The translations under genes and the position numbers were made by a program. A model generated the notes under the pieces. That model had not been told where the DNA came from. It made no database searches and was given only the letters and a program-made list of their open reading frames with translations. A stretch of DNA of 64,000 nucleotides from Paralvinella palmiformis (taxonomy: Eukaryota > Annelida > Polychaeta > Terebellida > Alvinellidae): NCBI GenBank assembly GCA_025642065.1, contig JAODUP010000420.1, forward strand, positions 186,001 to 250,000. The letters run 5' to 3'. Position 1 is the first letter of the stretch. Every line of letters begins with the position of its first letter. This document shows, one piece after another, positions 45,501 through 55,321 of the stretch.

Positions 45501-48500
45501 GAGGGTAAGATAGTGGCAAGGTTTTCGTGTTTCTTCCTAAATCTGACTGTCCTGTACATTGGCGTGAGTCAGATAAACATTATAAGTGTTGTTAATGCCA
45601 GTGTTAAGTTTCATCTGAATGATGGTCCTGATAGAGAAATACATTTTGTACAATAGTAGATCTACTATTGTGTTCATAGTAATATGAATTTTTTGTACTG
45701 TTTTTTTACTTGAACATATTCATATCAAAACTGGGTGTTTGTGGCATTTGCCCATTTGGTATAAACCAGTTTATTTTTAACAAACATGTTAACTCCCCTG
45801 ACCTTAAAAAATGTTTATTCGCATTTTGTTCTTATTTTTCGACAGACTCTGCTTTGAAGTAACTGACAAGAAAAACATGTTATGTTATGTCCAAAATTAT
45901 GTCCAAAATTAAAAACTTGCACCGTGTGTCAAGAAATACTAGGGGTTGGACAAAACATCTGTTTGTCTTATACCTAAGTGGCTTTAATAATTACAAAACT
46001 AAGCTCTATGAATAACAACACCCACACATTGTCAACAGATCATTTCAAACAGAATAATAAGATCAACTATTTGCAACAAAAGTAGCCCTTGTTTGCCAAC
46101 ATAAACATGAACAGTTATTTACAGATCTAGACAAACACTTAAAACATAATCTATATCTCTCCATTAGTCTACCTTTAAAGATGTCATAAACCATAATCAA
46201 GGCGCAAATATAGTCAGGAATCTAGTGTTTATGTATGTGTAGCAGAGATCTTCCCTCTATGAAAAATCATAACATGAACAAGACGGGTTAATCTTATTGT
46301 GTTCCTGGTAAATCATTTGTAGATAAGTTACATTTTGGGGCCATATCCTTTAATTCCTTACTACAAACTAAATTTAGGTATCTGGTTTATATATCGAAGG
46401 AGTCATACAACTTTCAGTACTTTGAAAAGGAAGTGTATGTGTATTCTGATTGAGGATAATTCTAATATGCAGCTTTACATAATTCACACAATTTTCTTTT
46501 TGGTGCCAAACTAAGAATTTCCTGCAGCTTATAAATCACAAATGATACATCTAATTCTTTAAACATCTTGTTTATAAATACTTCCTTATAAAGGGAATTC
46601 ATGATTTTTAACCAATGACATCACCAGTTGTGGTCACTTTTAGATTTGGTCAATGAACCTCGCTAGTTTCACGGATGCTAGTAACGGAAAGTAATACTTG
46701 GAATTGATTCCTCCAGGTGAAATTGATTCATATGAAATCATTTGAAATAATTGTAATTCCTCGATGTATTGTCGCAACTCATATTTTAACCAGTTAGAAT
46801 ATGTTCCATGATGTGTTTTACAAGATCATGACCAATATTCACTGTATGTCATGAACTGCCAAATAATGGTTTATAAAAGAGTAAGAAGCATTATATTTCA
46901 AAAGAAAAACAATTAGAAATGGTCTTTATTTTCTATAATATCTCTTTGATCATTAATATATAATATAGTAAGATTCAGATGCCTCTGTGGTCTAGTTGGT
47001 AGCGTGTTGGACCACAGATCACTACCACTTGAGTTCGAATCTCAGCGTGGCCATATCTAAATGATGTTTCATCTTTGACTTTGCTTCATTACCTTTTGAG
47101 GTCACTCGCCCCATTTAGCTTACCATATGCACAAAAGTGGCCGTAAAACATCAATCATCCAGTTAGCAAATCTGGAGGGTGATGTGTTTTGTTATCCCTG
47201 TAGATCATCAGTATCTCATGTTTTGTTCGGTAGGATCCGGGTCAATTTGGGATCCTGGAAGATCATTTGGTACACATAATGCTATATGGTCTATATATTC
47301 TTATTAGTAAAGATTTTCTTTTATAACACACACACACACACATGAACACACGCACACATGAACACACACACACACATGAACACACACACACACATGAACA
47401 CACACACTTATGAATCTAACACCAATCATCATCATCATCATGCCCCTGTGGAAATTCTATTAATGATATAATCTAATTTAGAAATTTTAAGTGACTAACA
47501 ATTATTATTAGTAGTAATTAGTTATAACAAAAACAAAATTTATCATTTTAATTATATTTGTTATGTACTTACAGTTATTGTTTCTACAAGTTTTGATATT
47601 TGCAATTAATTTTCCTTGTTGTGTAGCGGCAGTTGTCACTAAGAGAACAGCAATTGGACAAATATCATGCTGACTACCACTGTCAGCAACAAGATCGCGA
47701 CAACTCAACGCATAATATTAAGGCCCAGATCATTGATCTGCACGACAAGATCAAAAGAGTTGGAGAAACTGAGGTAAATATACGTGGATAATTTATCATC
47801 TCTTGTGTGTCGAGTCAGTTTGGTTCACGCCAATTAACACTAGATAAGGTTCAGGTATGGCGGAGGTTATTTTTTAATTCTTGTTCGAATATATCTCGAA
47901 ACGGACGCAGATACAAACATTAATATCCATCTAGATAGATAAATATACAGAACACCTTTTACATGATTTGTTTGATTGCTTCAAAGCAAACTGAATTGGA
48001 AGCCATCCTTCAATCTTTTATCTACTCTGTTTTATCAATGAGTCAAATTACACTTAATTAGGTGTTTATAGTTCAGTCTAGGTAATGTTTGGAGTAGTTT
48101 GACTAAAGATTGCTCATCGTCCAACTTTTTTAATACAATATTTTATGAGAAACGTACCATTATATTATTTGCTGCTGTATATTTTCGTTAACGCAAAATG
48201 AAAATAATGAACTTTTCGCGACATGTTAAAAAGTCTGTCAAAATACAGCTTTACTGTACATGTAAATGAGAAATCTGCCAACCCAACAATCCATATGCAC
48301 TGGGAATGCACCTTAAAGATTATAAAAAGATTTTTTTAAATGATCTGCTGTTCAGTTATAATCATTTACAAATCATAAACTTAGACGGTAATATCCGTAT
48401 CTGAATGAATGATGGTTATTTAGAAATAATAAATTTGATACATTTAAAAAGTGTCCGTATCACATTGTATTTCTAGCTCTATGCCCCAATTCTAGAGAGA

Positions 48501-50896
48501 TGAATGAGTACCTTCTAGTTTGTTTATATTTATATTTCTGATGTTGTGTTTGAGATGATCCTATCACAAAATAGTTTCTCCACTAGATATTGTAAATATA
48601 TTATGGTCAGTACAGATCTGATGATCCTGGTTGGATGCTTGTTTCTATACAGTTCCAGTTTTGACAGCCTCAAAACAAGAATCTAGACGAGATCCTTTTA
48701 ATTTTTATTCAGCTGTACATTGATACAGTTTGAAAATTTCCAGATTTCTAGCATCTCCCTGGCTCTTGTACCTGATGTCATTTGAAATGTCAATCAGTAA
48801 TTCAGTTAATTCGGCTTAATACTAGCTGATGAGACAACTGCAATGAGTGCTACTCTGAAGGTGAAGGTCATCTATTGAAAGAATCCCTTTAACTGTCATT
48901 CTCTCATATAAATGTCCATGTTGGGTAGATTAGGATAAATCGATGCATTTTACTAGAAACTGTCAATTTTAAAAGAATAAGGAAAATTATTGATATTTTA
49001 ATATTACTTTTAAGTACCTTTTTTATTGAACAATTAATTAGGACAACATAGAACAATGATGTGGACATTGTTCATACTGGTTTCCCTAATTGTTATATTT
49101 CTGATTAAAGTTAGGAAAGCAGCAAGCAAGTGGAATTTTGCATTAACAAACCAGTTATAGTTCATATAACTGGTTTGTTAATGCTGGTGCCACAATTGTT
49201 TGTTATAATGTGACCCATGTATATGAATTATTCCACGTAGACATTTGTTTGTATTATGTGGTAGTTTTGTATGTTTTACTACTTTCGTTTGCTGATTATC
49301 ATTACAGGGCCATCTATCGTCAAAAATGATCTCACAGGACAGAAAATTGTTAAAACTTGAGACAAAAATCCTCCAAGGTCATGGTAGCTTTGATATCTCT
49401 ACACATCAAACATCATCACGTTCACTGCAGGTAACATATTGTAGGATGTCTGTTATGAACAGGTGTGATCAATGGCAAGACTCTATTAAACTCTCATACA
49501 CACACACTAATTGTGTGTTTGTGTAATTTTTATTTATTTATTTTAAGACAGTTGGATATATATATATATATATATTTTGGGGGGGAAAGATTTCACCAGC
49601 AATTGAGTAATCAGTGAATTAATGTAATCCTCCACAGAGTCCATGTAGCGATGACTTTCAGCTAGTCAGAGAATCTCTACAGAGTTTACGAAATCGTTTC
49701 CCTGGAGATGACCCTCAGCATCAGACCATTGATACTCTAGAACAGAGTATTTCTTCTTTGATGGAGAGACTGAATGTCACAGAACAGGACAGTCGATGGG
49801 TTAGTATCTATGTTATTGTAACTATATGTCAGCAAACACACTTCATCCGCATAAGTGCTCGTTTGATGGAGGTATTGATTTCTTGAAATATTGCATTAAA
49901 TATTCACCTGTGTGCATTTCAAGGATTCTTGGGTTAGACCTGTATTGAAATCATGCCCACTGCATGTTAACTGCCCTCACCTTACCACTCTGAAACATAC
50001 ATTAGTGGAGGTTTTGTGCAACCCAGTATTAGACCCAATGATATTGTTAATTTTAATTATACAGGATCATTATATATATATATATATATATATATATAAG
50101 TTGGGCAATCCGATGACACACCCATTGGATTATTTAATACACACTTATAGAATTATTGACTTTTGCTAAAAATGTTGTGAAGTCGTTAAATGTGTATGTG
50201 TGTCAGTCTGTGTGTGCGAGCTATTTTCTACCTAATTTAATACTTAAAAAGGGATGTTGTCCTTTTTTTTAGGATTTCCACCTAAATGTAATTAATATTC
50301 ATCCTGGAGGAGTCAGAATTACTTCCACACAATAGTATTCTTTTTAATCATAATGTATAAGCTGTGAGTCGGTAATTGGGAATACCTTCCACACATAGGA
50401 GCATTCTACACATCAGTATTCCACACAAAAGTGTTCTACTATATAACTAAATTTGCCTTGTAACAGTTGGTTTCATAAAAGGGTTTACTTTATTTTTTGT
50501 TATCTTATCCAGAGTGATACCAGCAGTTTTCGTCATCCGAGTATGTTATCTATGGGTGATAATCATAAGTCTGCTTTGTCAAACCTTCCAGGTCTGTATA
50601 TTGTGTCTGTATGAGTTACTTCATTGTTCTAGGCTTGTTTGTTGAACTGTCTTTGTTGGGCTGTCTTTGTTCAGCTATCTTTGTTTCGGCTGTCTTTATT
50701 TAATTGAGACCAGCTTTCTGTGTTTCTCAGTTGACACATCATGAGTTTTTGTGTTGACTTCTATGAGACTGTTATTATGATGATAAAGCCAGTACGTTCA
50801 TGATCTCACCTTTGTGTTTGTGTTGTGAGGTCTATATTTTGTCTTTTTGTAATGAGCTCTGTATATTCGTTGGTTTTTGTGTGTGTGTGTGTAATG

Positions 50897-50931
<35 letters not shown>

Positions 50932-53900
50932 TGTTGAGGATGGTCTGTTTATGATGGGAGCTATTATAATAATAAATTAATGATGATTTTATAATAGTAT
51001 CTCATCTTTCTGTTTTCAGGTTTACCACTTCACCGACTTGATGGTTCCTCGTCTAATGGCCATATTTCTACAAAACTTCTCTACTTTACGGATAGAACAG
51101 TCACACCATTTATGTGTAGTATACCTAAAAGGTTTGTATGCTAGCACATGCGTGCGCACACACAAACAAACAGCGAGGGAGAGAGAGAATAACCAATCAT
51201 CAATATCTAATTATGCAAATTTTTATGCTCACACATTGAGAGAGAGAGAATAACCAATCATCAATATCTAATTATGCAAATTTTTATGCTCACACATTGA
51301 GAGAGAGAGAATAACCAATCATCAATATCTAATTATTCAAATTTTTGTTACAGTGCCTACCCGTTTTTGGCATAATTTATTTCTTTTTGTTTTACTTCTG
51401 GCTTAGATAGGTTTCTGATGATTTGTTTTCCTTGTTTCACTTTCAGATTAGGGGAGGTTACCTTACGTGACATTAAGGAGATACTAGATCGTCCAGGTAG
51501 TTACAGGTATCACTTCAAAGCAATGGATCCTGAGTTCGGTACAGTTAAAGAAGAGGTATGACAGAAACTAATCTCTTTCTATTTGTAGTAATTATTGGGG
51601 GTGGAGGGGGGGGTTCTTTCTTTCTTACTTGATTTCTCTACAGTTCAACTAACTCTCACGAGTTTTACATCAAATTTGCATATGTGTTTTTCTTTCTTTC
51701 TTATTGTGTATGTCATAAGCTGATTAATGCACTCTGAAGGTTGGTAAATGGTGAGCACAGGTTATACCATAGACATATAACTGAGAGAGGATTCCCTGGG
51801 GACATGATTTGATAACACTATTATCTGAGTTAGTAACAGTGGTATTTAAACTGAAACCTGGCAGTTTGTACTATTATTATTATTATTATTATATGGTCCT
51901 AACCAACAGAAGTTACTCTGTGATACTTTATACTAAAAACATATATAACATTTCTGCATAAAAATGAATGTAATATGTATGTTAATTTAATGGAACACTT
52001 GACTTTTATTTAACATTTTCAGGACAAATGCAAATATGTTCATACATAATATAAATGATGTCAAAATATAAAGATGACTAACAAGTCAGTGCTAGGCATA
52101 GTGATTTCACTATAATAGCCAATTTTGCAACACATGCGCAGTCCGTCATCCAGACATCTACTGTAGTTGTGGGTCAGTGTAAATAGTGAAGTAGCATGGA
52201 ACAAGAAGTGTAATTTTTTGTACATTTACATTTTGGGGATTCAGAGAACTAAATCAGTCTACAAGTTCTACAAGTTCTTGAAGCCGTTTCATTTTTATTA
52301 AATATAACATGGTTTGTTTTGCCAATAGATAGGATTGTTTGTATGGGGATAATCGACTTTCATCAACCAAGATGGCTGAAGCTGGGAAGTAATGATGTTA
52401 TGGCAATGAAATATAAATATCCGCTAAAAACAGTATGAATTCAAACATAAGGGAAATGTAATTATCTTAAATATTTAAGTTCAATACAGGTCTCTTGTTC
52501 TAACAAAATAACACAACTGTCGTGGTTTAAAATGGTTTTATCCAAACCATCCAATATGGTTAATGACCAGTCATTTTTCCAACAGCTGTCTGAGTTATGA
52601 CTTTTCACTCATACACTACGGTGCTAAATATTATGTATTAAAATTAAGGGATGGTTAATTTGAAACTACAGTGCAATCAAATATAAAGTCGACAATTTAT
52701 TTTTGCCAAATATATGACATGTTATTGAAATTAAATCATCAAGTTGGGAACTGTAATAGACATGTTATCAGTATGTGAAACAGATTGTGATCTCTGTGAT
52801 CTCGCAATTGATAAAAGGAATGTTTTTATCGGATGGTTCCAACATGACAACTATATTCTACCGATGAGTTAGAGTAGAGATGGCAAACGTTGTAGCAACT
52901 CCAGTGAAACAGACTTTTGCTAGATAGCACAGCTGTTGCAGAAATTATCTATTGGTCTGTGGGCACTTTACTTAAAATGTTTGTATGACCCAGTTATATC
53001 AATATAAACAAGTATCAACTAAACTTAATTTATCTATGAATATTACAGTTTACTTAGTCCAAACATCAATTCCTTACTAGCTGTCAGATTTAAATAAAGA
53101 ACTGATGACAGGGTGTCAGTTAGCAGCATTTAGTAAGTTGAGCATAAGGAGAGGTAAGGTCAAGGGATGGCTGAGCCAGAACAGCCATGACCTTATTCAG
53201 TCTGGATAGAGACAGCCACGTGATCTTTATGGTTGTTAATGTTAGAGCATGTGACTTTTCTTCTTCCCACCATCGGGATTTGCACATATATCCGAACACC
53301 CTTTAAAACCCTTGCATTTGGAAATTTTGTTTGAGGATACCCAAAAACCTTTGATTATTGTTCACTTTCAGACATCATAAACCCTTGAAAACTCTTGAAA
53401 AGGTAGTTCTTCCTGAATTCTTATAATAAGCCTATGTAATTTATATATCAAATATAGTTATATAATTTGCCGAAGTAATTTCGTTTTCTTTTCTGTTGCA
53501 TTCAGAAAACTATTGGATATTTTTAAGTATCCACTACGTGGTGGGGTGTCTAGAAAATCTAGGTGGTAATTCAAGCAGTGGGAAATGTATTTTAATTTGA
53601 TTTGTTCATGTGGCAACAAAAGCATAGCGAGGAAAAATATTGTGCTGTTGCTATGTTATGCATCATCTGCTACAAATCAACAAATATAAGGAGTGGGTAT
53701 GTCATGATCCAACTGGCAACAATCCCCTGGCGCGATGCAAATATTACGTCAAATCGATAAATATCGGCAGGCCTGTTTAATTTGAATAGTCACATCAAAC
53801 GTACAGCCCACAAGAAAAGCATAACAGCAAAGCATGCTTCCTGATTGTGCAGCATGCTGGTTACACTACACACAGTTTAATAATATTATACCTAAAATTT

Positions 53901-55321
53901 AAATTTTATTCTAAAATACCAATTCGGAAGAAAGACTTACATTTAGATCTAGTATGCAATGCATGCAAGGGTGTATATCCCATGATGCAAATACCCAATT
54001 GCGTATAAAAAATCTTCATTCAGTTTGCGTATTGATTCATAGATTGGTTATTTTTGGTGCGATGCATTCCGCTCACCCATTCAATTTGTTGTGCATTAAA
54101 CGAACGCTGAGTGTAATACATCAAGCAGGTCCCAGACCCCTGCCACTTGAATCTGATTCAGTATTCCCGATGTTTGCATATCAACAAAACCGCCATAAAT
54201 ACGCCCCTGTGTGATGGTACTACACTAACACTATCACTATCCAATATATATGTTTATAGATCCTCAATTCAATTTATTAACCAACAATGAGATGAAATTC
54301 CAGAGAACTTATATGTCAGGTTACAAGTAAATCAAACAAGAATAAAAGAACACTAACATATCTATACATGACATTCATGATTTAATACTTGAAAACGGTA
54401 TATGTGTAATTTGAATATGCTGTATGATCAAATGGATGGGTGGGATAATATATTAATTTAGTTAAACCTTTGCACAAGGATACATTAAATTTTAAAAACG
54501 TTCAGATTTTGAAAATGGCACTTTTTTTTCCTTGAAAACCCTTGAATTTGTTTTTGTTGTATGAACCCTGTCCACCATACAATATGGCAGTTGAAGATGC
54601 CATAATGGTGACGCTCCAATAATTTGGATTATTTCCTTATATCTCTGATATCATGTAGAATTTGTGAATATTATTGTTGGATTTGGAATTAGTTTTATAA
54701 ACAGTGCACATTTCTTAAATCATAATATCTGAGAGTGGACTATCCTTTTAAACAAGTGAGTTTTAAGAACCTAACAGAGTACTTGCTAGTTTGCTTCAAA
54801 TTTATTTGACAGACAGGAAGCCAATTCTCTACAAGGTTTCTTGCCATACATTCTCATGTTGGAGGGTAGCCTAGATAACAAAGATAAAACAGTTCTTTTC
54901 TACTCAAAACTTCAAAAATAGGGAAACATAATGTTGTATAATGAGCTGCACTATGGCATGATCTGTAGTAACATTGCACTGCAGACGACTAGGTCATGTG
55001 TTAGAATTGCATTGTTGCCAGTGAATAATATGAATGGTTCAACCGTCTTATTCAAGATCAGTCATTCAGCCATTTGAATGTATGGAACATTCTGGCAGCT
55101 TATATTCAAAGCTGATATAATTAAGACAAGTTTTCTGAGTAATACACTTCAAATGATTGTTTTGTGCCAATTATCAATAACAATGCATTTCTATGAACTG
55201 TGAATGACCAGAATAATGTTTTCATCATTGACAACTGTATTTGCAGATAACGCATGATGACGACATTGTACCTGGCTGGGAAGGGAAGATCGTAGCCTGG
55301 ATTGAAGAAGATCCAGCTTAG
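26762..55321 (+). CDS. DIXDC1: Dixin (DIXDC1), complete: CH domain, coiled coil, DIX domain; long isoform
   Basis: Dixin/Ccd1 is a positive regulator of Wnt signalling that polymerises with Dishevelled and Axin through its DIX domain; vertebrate forms also associate with actin. Exons with continuous phase: 26762-27274 (long start) or 28463-28528 (short start), then 38531-38660, 40072-40197, 41137-41273, 42454-42545, 42700-42902, 43896-44020, 44192-44395, 45153-45257, 45451-45504, 47627-47773, 49308-49430, 49638-49799, 50513-50591, 51020-51131, 51447-51555, 55247-55321. The short form is 682 residues, essentially the length of human DIXDC1; the long form is 831. Short-form layout: CH domain ~23-130, Ser/His-rich linker ~155-250, coiled coil ~280-460, conserved SLRNRF...[16 protein letters not shown] block ~510-555, DIX ~603-680. 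It is divergently arranged with KMT2A. Apart from the extra first exon nothing looks broken. Confidence 0.96.
28463..28528 (+). CDS. DIXDC1: DIXDC1 alternative first exon B (22 residues)
   Basis: ATG in context GTCATGG opens [20 protein letters not shown], then RK, and reaches AAAG|GTAGGA in phase 0. Joined to the CH exon it gives a 682-residue protein, matching the usual family length. The short size makes the call depend on phase, splice site and total length. Confidence 0.7.
29411..29590 (+). repeat. tRNA-derived SINE copy
   Basis: Head CCACACTGGTCTAGCGGTAG with B-box-like GTGTTTGAATCTC, then body GGTTGTTTCATCTTTGACTT and TTCATTACCTTTGGGGGTCA, ending in AAAGTGGTCATAAAATACCA. Confidence 0.8.
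32297..32488 (-). repeat. tRNA-derived SINE with perfect target-site duplication
   Basis: Minus-strand copy. The head is GCGCCTCCGTGGCCTAGCCG; the body is shared with the other copies; the tail is GGCCGTAAAACACCAATCAT. It is flanked by identical TCTGTAAGGCTGGA at 32283-32296 and 32489-32502, a 14-bp duplication made by LINE-assisted insertion. Confidence 0.9.
34010..34600 (+). pseudogene. Non-LTR retrotransposon (LINE) reverse-transcriptase 3' relic
   Basis: Broken frames read HALVT...[31 protein letters not shown], then a frameshift, [36 protein letters not shown], and [16 protein letters not shown]. These are the usual C-terminal blocks of L2/jockey-type reverse transcriptases (LQ.VQNSAAR, LHWLPV, APKLWNSLP). 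Several stops and at least one frameshift show that it is dead. Confidence 0.88.
38531..38660 (+). CDS. DIXDC1: DIXDC1 exon 2: start of CH domain
   Basis: From TATTTTCAG|GCG. Encodes [20 protein letters not shown] and [19 protein letters not shown], matching the first helices of the Dixin calponin-homology domain (AYVAWVNAQLKKRP, DLRDGVIL). Ends phase 1. Confidence 0.96.
38848..38947 (+). other. Pre-miRNA-like 100-nt hairpin
   Basis: Two 47-nt arms (38848-38894 and 38901-38947) pair around a 6-nt loop (AAAATT). Of eight differences from perfect complementarity, five are G-U wobbles if transcribed on the plus strand, leaving three true mismatches. It lies in the DIXDC1 intron after exon 2, in sense orientation. 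It could equally be a small foldback transposon; expression is unknown. Confidence 0.5.
40072..40197 (+). CDS. DIXDC1: DIXDC1 exon 3: CH domain middle
   Basis: Encodes [20 protein letters not shown] and [28 protein letters not shown] matches the Dixin CH signature RIRMHQTSAKD. Phase 1 to 1; the donor is AAAG|GTCGGT. Confidence 0.95.
40870..41009 (-). mobile_element. hAT-like MITE terminal fragment
   Basis: On the minus strand this starts CAGACATGGGGTCAATTCAA followed by TTCCGGAAT and TTATTTAAA, the same terminus as the element at 59617. Its other end is not clear. Confidence 0.6.
41137..41273 (+). CDS. DIXDC1: DIXDC1 exon 4: CH domain end
   Basis: Encodes [20 protein letters not shown] then YKPNSV, the last CH helix (Dixin DGNLKSIMRLVLALAAHFKP). 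Ends phase 0 at CAG|GTAAGA. Confidence 0.96.
41430..41630. repeat. Imperfect ~98-bp direct duplication
   Basis: TTTTCTGTACCATGATATCT (41436) recurs as TTTTCTGTACTGTGATATCT (41534), and both are followed by matching ATAGTTC and CAAATAAT blocks. It lies in the intron after the last CH exon. Confidence 0.65.
41972..42163 (+). repeat. tRNA-derived SINE copy
   Basis: Head GGCACCTCCGTGGTCATAAC, B-box GAGTTCGAATC, body TTTCGTCTTTGACTTCGTTT, tail AAAAGTGGCCGTAAAACATC. TTAAGAAA occurs on each side (41964-41971 and 42164-42171), a likely short target duplication. Confidence 0.88.
42454..42545 (+). CDS. DIXDC1: DIXDC1 exon 5: post-CH linker
   Basis: Encodes [20 protein letters not shown] then [24 protein letters not shown] matches the Dixin block ALADVCHDMSRSG. 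Ends phase 2 at AA|GTATGT. Confidence 0.92.
42700..42902 (+). CDS. DIXDC1: DIXDC1 exon 6: Ser/His-rich linker
   Basis: Residues ~184-251 of the short form: a low-complexity Ser/His/Pro-rich linker ([20 protein letters not shown]) between the CH domain and the coiled coil. Called from phase (2 to 1) and splice sites TTTCAG and GTGATT. Sequence similarity is weak here, as usual for this linker. Confidence 0.85.
43896..44020 (+). CDS. DIXDC1: DIXDC1 exon 7: start of coiled coil
   Basis: Encodes an acidic segment ([20 protein letters not shown]) and then heptad-like [13 protein letters not shown]. Phase 1 to 0, acceptor TTACAG, donor CTG|GTTAGT. Confidence 0.87.
44192..44395 (+). CDS. DIXDC1: DIXDC1 exon 8: coiled coil
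   Basis: Encodes 68 residues, [11 protein letters not shown] through ECMQLQGIK, matching Dixin LLLNGSLPEDE and ARNLQGIK with the intervening coiled coil. Phase 0 at both ends. Confidence 0.94.
44765..45135. repeat. Hierarchical minisatellite: 75-bp units built from 18-mers
   Basis: Three 75-bp units at 44911, 44986 and 45061 are almost identical. Each is made of 18-bp ACYRTCACTRRCYATRTT-like monomers (18+18+21+18). Diverged single 18-mers extend left to ~44765. The array ends 17 bp before DIXDC1 exon 9. The long frames over it on both strands are repeat artefacts. Confidence 0.92.
45153..45257 (+). CDS. DIXDC1: DIXDC1 exon 9: coiled coil
   Basis: Encodes [20 protein letters not shown] then [15 protein letters not shown], matching Dixin LQQRLTQQDTSVLQLKQELLRA. 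The acceptor lies only 17 bp after the end of a 75-bp tandem repeat. Confidence 0.93.
45451..45504 (+). CDS. DIXDC1: DIXDC1 exon 10: 54-bp coiled-coil exon
   Basis: Encodes [18 protein letters not shown], phase 0 to 0, acceptor TTTCCAG and donor AGG|GTAAGA. It aligns with the Dixin segment LQRKLDERNRLLGEYK. Confidence 0.9.
45505..47626. other. DIXDC1 intron 10
   Basis: 2.1 kb. It holds a perfect 22-bp palindrome (45650-45671), a SINE (46981-47160) and a CA-rich array with ATGAACACAC interruptions (47325-47410). Confidence 0.6.
46981..47160 (+). repeat. tRNA-derived SINE copy, well preserved
   Basis: Head GCCTCTGTGGTCTAGTTGGT with A box, then GAGTTCGAATCTC B box, body GTTTCATCTTTGACTTTGCT, tail AAAAGTGGCCGTAAAACATC. 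It is the clearest copy of the family in the window. Confidence 0.9.
47627..47773 (+). CDS. DIXDC1: DIXDC1 exon 11: coiled coil
   Basis: Encodes 49 residues: [20 protein letters not shown] through KIKRVGETE. Phase 0 to 0, acceptor GTGTAG, donor GAG|GTAAAT. It continues the coiled coil. Confidence 0.88.
47774..49307. other. DIXDC1 intron 11
   Basis: 1.5 kb, AT-rich. The only notable element is the perfect hairpin at 49140-49184. Confidence 0.55.
49140..49184. other. Perfect 20-bp-stem hairpin
   Basis: GCATTAACAAACCAGTTATA, loop GTTCA, then the exact reverse complement. It lies 124 bp before DIXDC1 exon 12. Confidence 0.85.
49308..49430 (+). CDS. DIXDC1: DIXDC1 exon 12
   Basis: Encodes [20 protein letters not shown] then [11 protein letters not shown] to a Ser-rich end. 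Phase 0 to 0. Its position matches the poorly conserved part before the Dixin SLRN block. Confidence 0.86.
49638..49799 (+). CDS. DIXDC1: DIXDC1 exon 13: conserved SLRN/TIDTLEQ block
   Basis: Encodes [20 protein letters not shown] then [20 protein letters not shown], nearly identical to vertebrate Dixin ([30 protein letters not shown]). Phase 0 to 0. Confidence 0.96.
50513..50591 (+). CDS. DIXDC1: DIXDC1 exon 14
   Basis: Encodes the Ser-rich linker [20 protein letters not shown] then ALSNLP. Phase 0 to 1, acceptor TATCCAG, donor CAG|GTCTGT. Confidence 0.86.
51020..51131 (+). CDS. DIXDC1: DIXDC1 exon 15: start of DIX domain
   Basis: Encodes [19 protein letters not shown], matching Dixin [20 protein letters not shown], the first beta strands of the DIX polymerisation domain. 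Phase 1 to 2. Confidence 0.97.
51168..51346. repeat. 61-bp tandem repeat, ~2.8 copies
   Basis: Units begin with a GA run and AATAACCAATCATCAATATC and contain ATTATGCAAATTTTTATGCT. The period is exactly 61 bp at 51188, 51249 and 51310. It lies between the two main DIX exons, ~100 bp before the 51447 acceptor. Confidence 0.9.
51447..51555 (+). CDS. DIXDC1: DIXDC1 exon 16: DIX domain
   Basis: Encodes [20 protein letters not shown] then [16 protein letters not shown], matching Dixin LEEVTLKDFK and [16 protein letters not shown]. Phase 2 to 0. Confidence 0.97.
51556..55246. other. DIXDC1 last intron
   Basis: 3.7 kb separating the final DIX exon. AT-rich, with the inverted TTAA-bordered repeat copy at 54585-54751. 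The frame at 53954-54214 shows no known domain. Confidence 0.55.
54585..54751 (-). repeat. TTAA-bordered dispersed repeat, copy 2
   Basis: Read on the minus strand it starts TTAAAAGGATAGTCCACTCT and continues through AGGAAATAATCCAAATTATT, matching the copy at 3097 in the opposite orientation. Confidence 0.6.
55247..55321 (+). CDS. DIXDC1: DIXDC1 exon 17: DIX domain end and stop
   Basis: Encodes [20 protein letters not shown] then EDPA and TAG, matching Dixin [19 protein letters not shown]. It is separated from the previous exon by a 3.7-kb intron. Possible polyadenylation signals AATAAA occur downstream, for example at 56616 and 56804, but none can be chosen. Confidence 0.96.
   Translation: MTHDDDIVPGWEGKIVAWIEEDPA

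Noticed and set aside
46981..47055. tRNA gene candidate
   Set aside because: A- and B-box-like sequences are present, but they are followed by the shared SINE body, and the cloverleaf pairing is poor.
51168..51346. CRISPR-like direct repeats
   Set aside because: The units are contiguous 61-bp tandem copies with no unique spacers, in an animal intron.
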